Notes: generated by a model from the sequence alone, not told the origin. Counted from the first letter of the stretch, positions 17,145 to 25,742 are shown. The stretch is DNA of 39,681 nt from an uncultured Erysipelotrichaceae bacterium (GCA_902768335.1 CACXKR010000009.1:1-39681), one strand, 5' to 3'. Made by a program: numbers and translations.

Positions 17145-18095
17145 ATGAAGATTTTTAAATTATCATTTACTAATTATTTCAAAGGTCTTAAGCAGGTCTT
17201 TACTCCAATCGGAATAATCCTTATTTTCGGTATTATTGCTTTTAGCGTGCTCTTTACTGGCGCATTAAATGCAGTGCAAGAAATGACGAAAGGTATTGCT
17301 GCAACAGTTGAAGGATATACCTTTGATTGGAACCAAGTCAGCGGTGAATTTTATTCTCATTTCTTATCGTTAGATTGGTCACAACCTGAAAACACAATAC
17401 TTTTATTTTTAAATCAAGATTTCCTCGTTTCAAATTTCCAACAAATCATCCATGAGCTCTATCCTAATATTGATATCGATGTTCAAACTATCGCGACGTT
17501 AATTAGTCAGTGTGCGATAACAATTATTGGCTACATCATTGGTGCTATCTTTATTTTAATTGGTGGTATCATCGTTGGATATTTCGTCACTAGAGCATTT
17601 ATTAGACGTGATCTTACTCATCGTAAGTGGTGGCAGGCTATCCTCTTTTCTGTCATCGATGCCGGAATCCTTATTTTAGCGATTTATCTCACTATCAAAG
17701 CATACGAATCATTTGGACAGAATGGCATTTGGTTCGTCTTGCTCATCTTAGTGATAATGCTTTTCTTATCCTTATTTGAAGGATGGTTACTCCACGGAGT
17801 AAAACGTGTTAAACTACGCAAAGTTTTAAATATCAAAAATATTATTTTGCTTTTGATTGCTAATGTCATCATTATCGCTCTAGGTTTAGGAACAGTTTTA
17901 CTCGTCTCACTCGCGAACATGATCGTCTTAACAACGGTGCTTGCATTAGCAATCGTTGAAGTTACCCAAGTCGTCGTTACTTCAAACGCTGAATCTTATG
18001 TTCGCTATTTAAGCGAAGATGTCTACTATAAAGAGCAATCAAAGAAAATCAAAAAGCTCGAAAAAGAGAATAAAGAACTCAAGGAGAATATATAA
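17145..18095 (+). CDS. Polytopic membrane protein with C-terminal coiled coil
   Basis: I start at the ATG at 17145, nine bases after a TATGAT -10; a TTG further upstream (17106) coincides with the -35 box and is unlikely. The 316-residue protein has a first membrane segment at about 20-42, a soluble loop of about 90 residues, then five hydrophobic segments (for example TIIGYIIGAIFILIGGIIVG and AIIL/LLIANVIIIALGLGTVLL). It ends in a charged heptad-like helix (QSKKIKKLEKENKELKENI). I do not recognise a family. The next gene begins at the base after its stop, so it leads a four-gene operon with the DtxR-type regulator, GT4 and DUF2804 genes. Confidence 0.65.
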   Translation: MKIFKLSFTNYFKGLKQVFTPIGIILIFGIIAFSVLFTGALNAVQEMTKGIAATVEGYTFDWNQVSGEFYSHFLSLDWSQPENTILLFLNQDFLVSNFQQIIHELYPNIDIDVQTIATLISQCAITIIGYIIGAIFILIGGIIVGYFVTRAFIRRDLTHRKWWQAILFSVIDAGILILAIYLTIKAYESFGQNGIWFVLLILVIMLFLSLFEGWLLHGVKRVKLRKVLNIKNIILLLIANVIIIALGLGTVLLVSLANMIVLTTVLALAIVEVTQVVVTSNAESYVRYLSEDVYYKEQSKKIKKLEKENKELKENI

Positions 18096-18461
18096 ATGAA
18101 ACTCTATGAGTCTAGCGAAGATTATTTAGAATCGATATTAGTTTTAACTAATAAGAATGGTTCAGTAAGGTCAATCGATGTCGTCAATGACCTTCATTTT
18201 AGTAAGCCATCTGTTTCCATCGCGATGAAAAAGCTTCGTGAAAACGGCTATATTGAAATCGATGATAAAGGCCTCATTAAGTTAACCAAAAGCGGTTATG
18301 AAGTCGCTTCTAAGACTTATGAAAGACATTTATTACTTACAAAACTTTTCGTTTCATTAGGAGTCGATGAAGAAATCGCAAGGAAAGATGCATGCCGCGT
18401 CGAACATGATTTAAGTGATGAAACATTTGCGGCTTTAAAGAAAGCGATGGAGAGTAAATAA
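18096..18461 (+). CDS. DtxR/MntR-family metal-dependent transcriptional regulator
   Basis: The 121-residue protein starts with the family's SEDYLESIL, followed by a winged helix (IDVVNDLHFSKPSVSIAMKK, then LRENGYI) and a dimerisation/metal domain with ERHLLLTKLFVSLGV and DACRVEHDLSDETF. Against the known sites, D9 and E12 match the MntR metal ligands, while the Cys in DACRVEH matches the DtxR primary site (Cys, Glu, His). The metal could therefore be Mn or Fe. No SH3 domain is present, so it is of MntR-like short form. SD AAGGAG precedes the ATG. It is a candidate binder of the palindromes at the feo promoter at 32842-32915. Confidence 0.88.
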   Translation: MKLYESSEDYLESILVLTNKNGSVRSIDVVNDLHFSKPSVSIAMKKLRENGYIEIDDKGLIKLTKSGYEVASKTYERHLLLTKLFVSLGVDEEIARKDACRVEHDLSDETFAALKKAMESK

Positions 18462-18462
18462 A

Positions 18463-19671
18463 ATGAAGATTGCTTTATTTGCTGAAAATTATTATCCATA
18501 CATCTGCGGGATCAACCCGATTTTAAGAACTTTGCTTCATCGTTTAAAAGATGCAGGTCATGAAGTCTATCTCGTAGTCTTTAATGTTCCGCGAGTTTAT
18601 AAAGAAAATAAAGATAATCCTCAAGTCATCATGCTTAAAGGCATGAAAACATTTAAATTCATCCGCGATGGATTTTGCACTAGCTTTTGTTTTAACCGTA
18701 AGAAAAATCTCGAATTCCTCGATAAATATAAATTTGATGTCGTTCATGTTCATGGTGAATATTCGATGTCCAAAATGGCTTTAGCATATGCGAAAAGAAA
18801 CAATATCCCTTTAGTGTATACTTGGCATTCCTTATGGAAGGACATCATGTATAAAACCGTTTGGCTTCCAGGCTTACTTAGCGCAGCCTATGTCGAACAC
18901 ATCAATATTAAGCGTCTAGTTAATTATTCAGATGTATATACAGTTCCTTCGATGAAAGTATATAAACGCGCAATGAAAGTTTTACATGCACGCAAGGAAC
19001 CGATTCTTCTTCCAAGTGGCATCCAAGTCGAACCATTTTTAGAAGATAATAAAGAAAAGATTGAACAAATTCGCTACCAATATCGTTTAGAAAATAAAAA
19101 AGTCATACTCTTCTTAGGAAGAGTATCTCGTGAAAAACGTATCTTAACAATCATTAGGTATATGAAGAAGATGCTTAAAAACGACGATTCTTTACGAGTC
19201 GCAATCGTTGGCTCTGGCATCTATTCTGCCCATATTATGAAATGGGCTAAACGTCATAAACTTCAAGACTCAATTATTTTCTCAGGCCCAGTTTTAAACC
19301 GCGATACAACCGATTTTTATCATCTCGCTAGCGTCTTTGTTTCTGGTTCGAAAATGGAAACGCAAGGCTTAACTTATATTGAAGCTATGACGTCAGGAAG
19401 AGTTGTATTAGCGCAAAAAGATCCTGTCCTCGATGGAGTTATCGAAGATGGTAAAAATGGATTTACATTTTCTAAGAAGGAAGATTTCTTATTTAAATTA
19501 CACTATATTTTAGAAAACGAAGATAAACTTGATAATCTAAAAAAGGCAGCAGTCACTAAAGGCTTAGAATATAGCTCCAATATTTATATTGAGAAGCTGC
19601 AAAAGATTTATCAAGAAGCAATCGAAAATCATAAAAATAAAGAAAAATCCCATGCAAAAACAACTAAGTAG
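18463..19671 (+). CDS. GT4 glycosyltransferase, likely glycolipid synthase
   Basis: The 402-residue GT-B enzyme starts MKIALFAENYYPYICGI with the acceptor-side glycine loop. It has VVHVHGEYSMS and TWHSLW in the N-terminal half, FLGRVSREKR at the start of the donor domain, and the E-x7-E catalytic motif ETQGLTYIE. Overall it resembles the diacylglycerol glucosyltransferases of Acholeplasma and Gram-positive bacteria (alMGS type), monotopic enzymes on the inner membrane face that make monoglucosyl-diacylglycerol. Acceptor identity is inferred. It starts one base after the regulator's stop and overlaps the DUF2804 gene by 20 bases. Confidence 0.82.
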   Translation: MKIALFAENYYPYICGINPILRTLLHRLKDAGHEVYLVVFNVPRVYKENKDNPQVIMLKGMKTFKFIRDGFCTSFCFNRKKNLEFLDKYKFDVVHVHGEYSMSKMALAYAKRNNIPLVYTWHSLWKDIMYKTVWLPGLLSAAYVEHINIKRLVNYSDVYTVPSMKVYKRAMKVLHARKEPILLPSGIQVEPFLEDNKEKIEQIRYQYRLENKKVILFLGRVSREKRILTIIRYMKKMLKNDDSLRVAIVGSGIYSAHIMKWAKRHKLQDSIIFSGPVLNRDTTDFYHLASVFVSGSKMETQGLTYIEAMTSGRVVLAQKDPVLDGVIEDGKNGFTFSKKEDFLFKLHYILENEDKLDNLKKAAVTKGLEYSSNIYIEKLQKIYQEAIENHKNKEKSHAKTTK

Positions 19672-20674
19672 TGGTGAACTTTTAAATGAAAGCGGTAATC
19701 TAAACGAAGCGGGTTATGCTTTTTCTTTAGTGAGAAATTATCACCGCGAAATGATTAAGGCTAAAAAATCTCGCATCAAAGAATGGGATTATTATTATGT
19801 TGGAAATAAGAATTATGGTATTGCTCTAACTATTGCTGATAATTCTTATATGTCCATGGCTTCTGTTTCCTTTTTAGATTTTGTTAAAAAAGAAGATGTC
19901 ACTAAATCTAAAATTAAATTATTTTCCTTTGGAAAACTATCTTTACCATCTACTTCTAAAAAAGGTGATGTTTGTTATATTACTAAAAAGATTCAAATTA
20001 AGTTTTTACACGAAAACGGCAAACGTCACATCAAAGTAAATTATCCAAAATTTAAAGGGAAAGATGATTTAAGAGCAGATTTATATTTAGATGAGACAAA
20101 TGAAAGTAGCATGGTAATTGCCACCCCATTTAAAAAAGATAAACATTTCTATTACAACCAAAAGATCAATCTCCTTAAATGTGCAGGATACGTTAAAGTT
20201 GGAAAAGAAGTATATGATTTCAATGATGACACCTATGGCGTTTTAGATTGGGGTAGAGGTGTTTGGACTTATAAAAACACTTGGTATTGGTCTTCTCTTA
20301 ACGGAGTCTATAAAGGCAAAAGAATCGGTTTTAATTTAGGCTATGGGTTCGGTGATACTTCAAGTGCATCTGAAAATATGTTTTTCTATGATGATAAAGC
20401 TTATAAATTAGAGGACGTTCGCTTCGATATTCCACTTGATAAACATGGTCGAGATGATTATTTAAAACCATGGAAATTTAGAAGCGAAACTAAAGATATA
20501 AATATCACATTTACACCTGTGCTTAATAGGCACGCAAATCTAAATTTATTAGTGCTAAAATCTATTCAAAATCAAGTTTTTGGAACCTTCAGTGGTTACG
20601 TCCTTATCGAAGGTAAACAAATCTATTTTGAAGATGTTCCTGGCTTTGCTGAAAAAGTTAAAAATCAGTGGTAA
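19652..20674 (+). CDS. DUF2804 family protein
   Basis: Start chosen at the ATG at 19652 (MQKQLSSGELLNESGNLNEA), which begins the conserved domain; an earlier in-frame start at 19589 would extend far into the glycosyltransferase gene. The 340-residue protein has the DUF2804 hallmarks YNQKINLLKCAGYV and the core DWGRGVWTYKNTWYWSS, plus GFNLGYGFGDTSSASEN. The domain is related to lipocalin-like hydratase folds that bind hydrophobic ligands; no enzyme activity is established. Its fixed place behind a GT4 gene suggests a link to lipid or envelope metabolism. Confidence 0.85.
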   Translation: MQKQLSSGELLNESGNLNEAGYAFSLVRNYHREMIKAKKSRIKEWDYYYVGNKNYGIALTIADNSYMSMASVSFLDFVKKEDVTKSKIKLFSFGKLSLPSTSKKGDVCYITKKIQIKFLHENGKRHIKVNYPKFKGKDDLRADLYLDETNESSMVIATPFKKDKHFYYNQKINLLKCAGYVKVGKEVYDFNDDTYGVLDWGRGVWTYKNTWYWSSLNGVYKGKRIGFNLGYGFGDTSSASENMFFYDDKAYKLEDVRFDIPLDKHGRDDYLKPWKFRSETKDINITFTPVLNRHANLNLLVLKSIQNQVFGTFSGYVLIEGKQIYFEDVPGFAEKVKNQW

Positions 20675-20689
20675 AACCCCGTTAAAATA

Positions 20690-20719
20690 AAAAAATGTTA
20701 GCGATTTGCTAACTTTTTA
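20690..20719. terminator. Bidirectional terminator between DUF2804 and the XRE gene
   Basis: GTTAGC (20697-20702), loop GATTT, GCTAAC (20708-20713), with A-run before and T-run after, so it works for both convergent genes. It includes the stop of the minus-strand gene. Confidence 0.85.
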
Positions 20720-21298
20720 TTTGCGGTTATTTGTGATGATGATTGGGATGAATATTATCGTTAAACCAATGAAAAGTGATACGGCTATTAAAGTCACCCA
20801 CCAAAGATAAAAATTAGTGAAGAACATCACCGTTAAACCAATGCCTATAGAAGTATAAATAATCGACATTGTAAGATAGGCTCTTTTAAACCAAAGAGAT
20901 GAAAAGACGATAAGCACAATTCCGCTTACAGGAATGGCAACAATAAATGATAACCAGGATTTATCGATTTGGAGCAAAATTAAAATGTAAAAAACGATGC
21001 TTGCAACAAAGAATGAAAGTAAGGAAGAAACAGCGGTGATGAGCATTCTTCTTTTCTTTTTATGCGATTTTCGAATGACGTTTTTATCGCTTATTAAAGT
21101 ATCAACGCTTATGTCAAAGAAATCAGCGATCATTTTTAGAGTAACGATGTCGGGCATAACATCGCCATTTTCCCATTTGGAAACCGCTTTTGAGGTATAG
21201 TTAAGCTTTTCACCGAGTTGAATTTGATTCAATTTTCGGTCAATTCTTAACTCTCTGACATTTTTTGCAAAGTTGTTTTTGATTTCACTTTCGTTCAT
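20717..21298 (-). CDS. XRE-family regulator tethered to the membrane
   Basis: The ATG at 21298 is preferred over a TTG at 21334 because the latter is itself the -35 box. The 193-residue protein has an HTH_3 domain (residues 1-68: LNQIQLGEKLNYTSKAVSKW, ENGDVMPDIVTLKMIADFFD), a basic stretch (KSHKKKRR, about 78-85) and four membrane segments to the end. HTH-plus-membrane proteins of this type are common in Firmicutes and often repress their own or a divergent gene; the membrane part may sense envelope state. The transcript is predicted to be leaderless (TAATAT seven bases before ATG). Inverted repeats in its promoter suggest autoregulation. Confidence 0.8.
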   Translation of the reverse strand: MNESEIKNNFAKNVRELRIDRKLNQIQLGEKLNYTSKAVSKWENGDVMPDIVTLKMIADFFDISVDTLISDKNVIRKSHKKKRRMLITAVSSLLSFFVASIVFYILILLQIDKSWLSFIVAIPVSGIVLIVFSSLWFKRAYLTMSIIYTSIGIGLTVMFFTNFYLWWVTLIAVSLFIGLTIIFIPIIITNNRK

Positions 21299-21305
21299 AG
21301 AATTA

Positions 21306-21350
21306 ATATTAATTCTCTTGCTAGGAGAAGTCAATTCTTACTAAGAGAAT
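21306..21350 (-). promoter_or_regulatory. Promoter and repeated operators of the XRE regulator
   Basis: Minus strand: TTGACT (21334-21329), 17 bases, TAATAT (21311-21306), then seven bases to the ATG. An inverted repeat, TTCTC-N7-GAGAA (21313-21329), fills the spacer, and a second related one, TTCT-N7-AGAA (21335-21349), lies just upstream. A half site (CTCTTG on the minus strand) occurs near 21361-21367, toward the divergent hemolysin III gene. Confidence 0.65.
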
Positions 21351-21421
21351 GCGTTTCGTTTCAAGAGAGTGATAATTTATTTGACTTTATTTATAGTGTT
21401 TAGCGAAAGGAGAGCAAATCG

Positions 21422-22087
21422 ATGACTGCAGATGTTAAAAGACTTCCAACATATTCGTTTAAAGAAGAAGTAGCTAACTCGATTACCCACTTAATTGGTT
21501 TATTTTTCGCTGTTGGCACATTAGTGTTTTTCATTTGCTATCACGTTTTGAATTCGAAGAGCTTCCTATTTATGGTTCCTTTTTATACCTATTCATTAAT
21601 TATGATGATGGTATTTTTCATATCTTCCTTTTATCATTCATCTAGATTCGGCTCCAAAAAAAGAGCAGTGGTAAGGATAATCGATCACTGTGATATCTAT
21701 GCTTTTGTGGCCGCGACATATTTTCCGATATGCGTGCACGGGATTGCTAATCAAGCGGCAGCAATCGCCATGATGATAATCGAAGTTAGTCTTGCTTTAG
21801 TTGGAATCGCTATTAATTTATTTCCTAGATCAAATAAGGTTTTAGAAATAATTTGCTATTTTATCTATCTAATAGATGGTTGGTTATTAATCGCGTTTTT
21901 TCCATTTAATGTTGGCATCGAATTTAATGTTTTCCTTTTCGTCTTAATTGGCGGAATCGTTTATTCAGTTGGAGCAATCGTATATGCGATTGGCTCAAAG
22001 AAAAAATGGTTTCACTCAATATTTCACATCTTTGTTGTGATGGCTGCCATTATTCAATTCATCGGCATATTGTTCATATTGTATTAA
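21422..22087 (+). CDS. Hemolysin III family membrane protein
   Basis: The 221-residue protein has seven membrane segments and the family signatures FKEEVANSITHLIG, SFYHSSRFGSKKRAV-type loop, then RIIDHCDIYAFVAATYFPIC. The conserved His/Asp residues form a metal site in the PAQR superfamily to which hemolysin III belongs. Despite the name, cytolysis is unproven for most members; roles in membrane lipid homeostasis or ceramidase-like hydrolysis are possible. SD AAAGGAG lies before the ATG. It is divergent from the XRE-membrane regulator and shares its operator region. Confidence 0.88.
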   Translation: MTADVKRLPTYSFKEEVANSITHLIGLFFAVGTLVFFICYHVLNSKSFLFMVPFYTYSLIMMMVFFISSFYHSSRFGSKKRAVVRIIDHCDIYAFVAATYFPICVHGIANQAAAIAMMIIEVSLALVGIAINLFPRSNKVLEIICYFIYLIDGWLLIAFFPFNVGIEFNVFLFVLIGGIVYSVGAIVYAIGSKKKWFHSIFHIFVVMAAIIQFIGILFILY

Positions 22088-22107
22088 AAAAACAGGCAAA
22101 GCCTGTT
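22084..22107 (-). terminator. Terminator of the initiator tRNA
   Basis: On the minus strand AACAGGC-TTT-GCCTGTT is followed by a run of T. On the plus strand the same hairpin directly follows the hemolysin III stop but has only a weak T-tract. Confidence 0.75.
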
Positions 22108-22115
22108 AATAATCT

Positions 22116-22193
22116 TGGTTGCGGAGGCAGGATTTGAACGCTGCGACCTCCAGGTTATGGGCCTGACGAGCTACCGGGCTGCTCTACTCCGCG
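22116..22193 (-). tRNA. Initiator tRNA-fMet (CAT), with atypical anticodon stem and T-arm
   Basis: The acceptor stem has the C1-A72 mismatch of initiators (CGCGGAG / CTCCGCA), the D-stem shows A11:U24, and the encoded end is ACCA. Anticodon CAT lies in stem TCAGG / CCTGG with loop CCCATAA. Three oddities: the first of the three G:C pairs is A29:U41 (only two G:C remain); position 33 is C instead of the near-universal U; and the T-arm reads GCAGCGTTCAAATCCTGC, one base longer than normal, so a C must bulge beside the last pair. Without that base the arm would be perfect. Confidence 0.88.
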
Positions 22194-22247
22194 ATATTGC
22201 TAACTAGTTTATAAAAAGAATGATTCAAATTCAAGAGGAGATTTATA

Positions 22248-23126
22248 ATGATTAAAATATTCGCAGATTCTGTTTCAAATTTATTTCCAGAAATTATTAG
22301 AACTAAGAAGCTTGATATCAAAGTGCTCAAAGTTCATCTAAGCATCGAAAACGAGACTTTCGATTTATATGATGATAATTTTGATGTGAAGAAATTTAAC
22401 AAAATTTATTATGAGGCATTAGATAAGAAAAAAGAGATTCATACATCGCTTATTTCTCCAGGAGAATATATTGAAGCCTTCAAAGAAGAAATTGAAAAAG
22501 GAAATCAAATCCTTTGCTTTACAATGGCACAAGGTATTTCCGGAACATATCAATCTGCTTGCATAGCAAGAGATATGATTAATGAAGAATATGGAGAAGG
22601 AAAAGTAGCGATCATCGATTCGATGACTGCTGGATTTGGCGAAGGTTTACAAGCGATTAGAGCTGCTAAACTTGTTAAAGAAGGTAAATCATTTAAGGAT
22701 TTAATTGAAGATTGCGAACGATATAAGCACTACGTTAGAAGCGATTTCACTGTCGATAACATTAAATATTTAGTTTCGACAGGACGAGTATCTAAAACCT
22801 TAGCGAAATTTATAACTTTGTTAAATATTAAGGTTCTTCTTAAAAGAAGCGAAGAATCAAAGATTGCTTTTGCTGGAACTGCTTTTGGTAAGATTAACGC
22901 GATTAGACAATTAGCAAGAGTAGTGCTTAATAAGATTAAAAAAGCCAAAAAACAAATTGTTTATATTACACATTGCAATATAATTAATGATGCAAATAAG
23001 CTCAAAGACCTATTAATAAAAGGCGGAGTTAAAGATGTTGAAATCCACGACTACGACTTTGTCTCTGGCGCTCATATTGGCCCAGGCTCATTAGCGGTCT
23101 TCTATGAAGCTCAAGATGCATCTTAA
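22248..23126 (+). CDS. DegV family fatty acid-binding protein
   Basis: The 292-residue protein starts MIKIFADSVSNL, the DegV 'D-S' motif whose Ser binds a fatty acid carboxylate. It contains TSLISPGEYIEAF, TMAQGISGTYQSA and IDSMTAGFGEGL in order and ends GAHIGPGSLAVFYEA, so it is full length. In Firmicutes such proteins (FakB) present exogenous or released fatty acids to the FakA kinase; FakA is not in this window. SD AGAGGAG precedes the ATG. It heads an apparent operon with the acyl-ACP thioesterase (three bases downstream) and the EamA transporter. Confidence 0.92.
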   Translation: MIKIFADSVSNLFPEIIRTKKLDIKVLKVHLSIENETFDLYDDNFDVKKFNKIYYEALDKKKEIHTSLISPGEYIEAFKEEIEKGNQILCFTMAQGISGTYQSACIARDMINEEYGEGKVAIIDSMTAGFGEGLQAIRAAKLVKEGKSFKDLIEDCERYKHYVRSDFTVDNIKYLVSTGRVSKTLAKFITLLNIKVLLKRSEESKIAFAGTAFGKINAIRQLARVVLNKIKKAKKQIVYITHCNIINDANKLKDLLIKGGVKDVEIHDYDFVSGAHIGPGSLAVFYEAQDAS

Positions 23127-23128
23127 TT

Positions 23129-23839
23129 ATGGCACACTTTAAAAATTACATTATTGACACTGGATTTGTAGACTCAAATAAGAGACTAAGATTATCTAAT
23201 CTCTTTTTGATGTTCCAAGAAGTCGCGGAAGAACACGCTGAAGAACTAGATATTGGTAGAAACAAAACCACCTTTGCGGGTCGTAAATGGGTTATCACTA
23301 GATATTCGGTTAATTTTAACCGTCTCCCGACATATGGAGAAAAGGTGACGATGTATACTTATCCAGGTAAAAATAATCCATTTTTCTTTTATCGTCATTT
23401 TTATCTTAAAGATGAGCAAGGAAACCTACTTGTAGTGGCTAGTTCAATCTGGACTATTTTAGATGCTACGACAAATAAAATCGTCGTTGATCCATTTAAA
23501 AAGAAACTTCCTGAGGAAGAATATGATTTTGAACTACCACTTCCAGATAAAATAAACGAGGATGCCACTAATAAAATTAAGGAACACCAAATCGAATACA
23601 GCGATATCGATTTAAATGGTCACCTCAATAACACTAAATATATTGAACTTATTCAAAATATTCACGATTCTTCTTTTTATAAAGAACATATCTTTGATAG
23701 CTTGCTAGTCAATTATTTTTCAGAAATCAAAGAAAAAGAAAATGTCTCTTTATTTAAAGATAGCTTAGACAAAGAAGAAATTATTAAAGGAGCAGTAGGG
23801 GAACGCGACTGCTTCAAAGTCAAAATCACCTACAAATGA
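23129..23839 (+). CDS. Acyl-ACP thioesterase (FatA/Acyl-ACP_TE family)
   Basis: The 236-residue double-hotdog protein begins YIIDTGFVDSNKRLRLSNLF and contains WVITRYSVNFNRLPTYGE in the first fold. The catalytic-site sequence DIDLNGHLNNTKYIE lies in the second fold near residue 160. It releases free fatty acids from acyl carrier protein in the cytoplasm. The start is three bases after the DegV stop with no SD of its own, so translation is coupled. The pairing of a thioesterase that frees fatty acids with a protein that binds them is functionally sensible. Confidence 0.88.
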   Translation: MAHFKNYIIDTGFVDSNKRLRLSNLFLMFQEVAEEHAEELDIGRNKTTFAGRKWVITRYSVNFNRLPTYGEKVTMYTYPGKNNPFFFYRHFYLKDEQGNLLVVASSIWTILDATTNKIVVDPFKKKLPEEEYDFELPLPDKINEDATNKIKEHQIEYSDIDLNGHLNNTKYIELIQNIHDSSFYKEHIFDSLLVNYFSEIKEKENVSLFKDSLDKEEIIKGAVGERDCFKVKITYK

Positions 23840-24726
23840 AAAAATCGACGTTAGGCATCGTTTTTGCTATTTTAGCAGCGCTTTGCTATTCTCTTGTAAA
23901 TCCAATCAACAAACTTATAAATAGTGACATAAGCCCTTTATTTTCGGCCTCCATGCTTTATTTTGGGACCTTTCTTGTTGGGCTAATTTATTTTCTTGTT
24001 CAAATTATCTTTAAAAAATATCAATCTAAGGACAATTTAGAGAAGAAAGATATTCCCTTTTTATTACTTGCGATTCTTTTTCATAGTGGAGCCGCTATAT
24101 CGCTAATGTTTGGATTAACTTATTTATCAAGTAGCAATGCTTCACTTTTAGGATCGTTTGAACTAATTTCAACTTCGCTAATTGCTTTCTTATTATTCAA
24201 AGAAAACATTTCAAAATGGCTGTGGATTGGCATTATTTTTATCTTTGGCGCCTGCGTCATTATCTCTCAAGGAGATCTAGAAAATCTCAATTTTTCAATC
24301 GGTTCTATTTTGTGCCTGATTTCACCAATATGTTTTGGATTTGCCAATAATTTTTTTAAAAAAATCTCGCATAAAAACCCCGCAATTTCAATTGGTTTAA
24401 TCGGTCTTGGTGGTGGACTTATCTCTCTAATTGTCGGTTTTATTGTTGGAGAAAGATTTGTTTCTTTTACACCGGTAATTATTGAAGTTAGTGTTGGAAT
24501 GATATCTTATGGAATTGCTCTTATTTTATTTATTTACGCCGAGCGTTTTGTCGGAGCATCTAAGACATCGGCTTTCTTCTCGTTAGCGCCATTTATCGCT
24601 ATTATTCTTTCCTTAATAATCTTCCAAGAAGTTCCAAATTATACTTTTTATATCGGTTTAGGATTACTTGTGATTGGAACAATATTTGCTTCGCTAGATG
24701 CTGTACTTGAAAAAAAGCGCAAATAA
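23836..24726 (+). CDS. EamA/DMT superfamily transporter
   Basis: The 296-residue membrane protein has ten predicted segments arranged as two EamA repeats; the first includes LAALCYSLVNPINKLI and the second GSILCLISPICFGFANNFFK. It ends with a basic tail. Such proteins export metabolites or amino acids; the substrate is unknown. The ATG overlaps the thioesterase stop (ATGA), so the three genes DegV-thioesterase-EamA form one operon. Confidence 0.88.
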   Translation: MKKSTLGIVFAILAALCYSLVNPINKLINSDISPLFSASMLYFGTFLVGLIYFLVQIIFKKYQSKDNLEKKDIPFLLLAILFHSGAAISLMFGLTYLSSSNASLLGSFELISTSLIAFLLFKENISKWLWIGIIFIFGACVIISQGDLENLNFSIGSILCLISPICFGFANNFFKKISHKNPAISIGLIGLGGGLISLIVGFIVGERFVSFTPVIIEVSVGMISYGIALILFIYAERFVGASKTSAFFSLAPFIAIILSLIIFQEVPNYTFYIGLGLLVIGTIFASLDAVLEKKRK

Positions 24727-24776
24727 ACATTTGCAATTTTTGCTTAGATAAATATATTATTTATTGGAGGTATTTT

Positions 24777-25667
24777 ATGAAAATAAAAAGATTATTAGTT
24801 CTTTCTATGGCTGCCGCTCTTCTTGGTGGTTGTGGAAATGCTCAAGGTGGAGGTACTAGCACCGATAGTGGTGATACAAATACCACCTCACAAATTCAAC
24901 CAGGTAATCCATTTACATTCGAAAGCGGCCAATACGTTTCCGATGTCGCTACAAATCTCATCGTTAAATTCGATAGCGTGACAAAAAAGTTAGGCATCGA
25001 TGTTTACGATTCTTTTGCCGCCTTAGTTAAAGAAGCACCAAACGCATCAGCTTCATCAAGCGATGTGTCATATACATTCGCTTACGTTGAAAGATGCGAT
25101 ATGCTCGCTGTCTATGATTCGTCTGCCATGTGTTTCACTTACACATATGACAGTGTCGCTATCGATTGCATGATCTTTTATAGCAAAACCGAAGATGGTC
25201 AAAAAGGTGATATGTTTATGGCTAATGTCATCAAAAGTGGTGATAGCAAAACTTACCATATCAATCCATTTGTAAAATATAGTGAATCAAAAATTTATTC
25301 ATTAGCAAAGAACGCCCTTAAACCCGGCGGAGACACCAATGTCTATCAAAGCAATGAAAAAGTAAATCTTGCAAAACCAGGAATTGCTGCTAATGCTTAT
25401 GTTCAAATCAAATTCAACGCCAGTATGACTTGTTTTGAAATTTTCTATAGCGAGGACGGTAGTTTTGTTGGCGAACAGCTTAAAGAATACGTCAAGCTAA
25501 GCATCAAAAACTTTAGAGCCTCATTTGCCTCCGATGAACAAGCATTTATTCCAAGCAAGGTTAAAATGCACACTTGGAACGAAGAAGCTAAATCATATAA
25601 ATTTGCTATTACCACCTCAGGTGGACAATGGTCAATGGATGAAGTTACCTTAGTTCAACAAGCATAA
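24777..25667 (+). CDS. Lipoprotein of unknown function
   Basis: The 296-residue protein has a lipoprotein signal peptide: two Lys, a hydrophobic core and the lipobox LLGGC with the lipidated Cys at residue 19. A Gly/Ser/Thr/Asp linker follows to about residue 45 (NAQGGGTSTDSGDTNTTSQI), then a mainly beta-type domain without a recognised signature. It should be anchored to the outer face of the membrane. SD TGGAGG lies before the ATG and a terminator follows, so it may be a single-gene unit or the end of the DegV operon. Confidence 0.75.
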   Translation: MKIKRLLVLSMAAALLGGCGNAQGGGTSTDSGDTNTTSQIQPGNPFTFESGQYVSDVATNLIVKFDSVTKKLGIDVYDSFAALVKEAPNASASSSDVSYTFAYVERCDMLAVYDSSAMCFTYTYDSVAIDCMIFYSKTEDGQKGDMFMANVIKSGDSKTYHINPFVKYSESKIYSLAKNALKPGGDTNVYQSNEKVNLAKPGIAANAYVQIKFNASMTCFEIFYSEDGSFVGEQLKEYVKLSIKNFRASFASDEQAFIPSKVKMHTWNEEAKSYKFAITTSGGQWSMDEVTLVQQA

Positions 25668-25687
25668 CAATTATTAGATAAAATTAG

Positions 25688-25720
25688 AAGATGGTGGGGT
25701 ATACCAACCATCTTTCTTTT
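25688..25720 (+). terminator. Terminator after the lipoprotein gene
   Basis: AGATGGT (25689-25695) pairs with ACCATCT (25707-25713), followed by TTCTTTT. Confidence 0.8.
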
Positions 25721-25742
25721 ACATTCGTTAGTAGGGGCTAAG

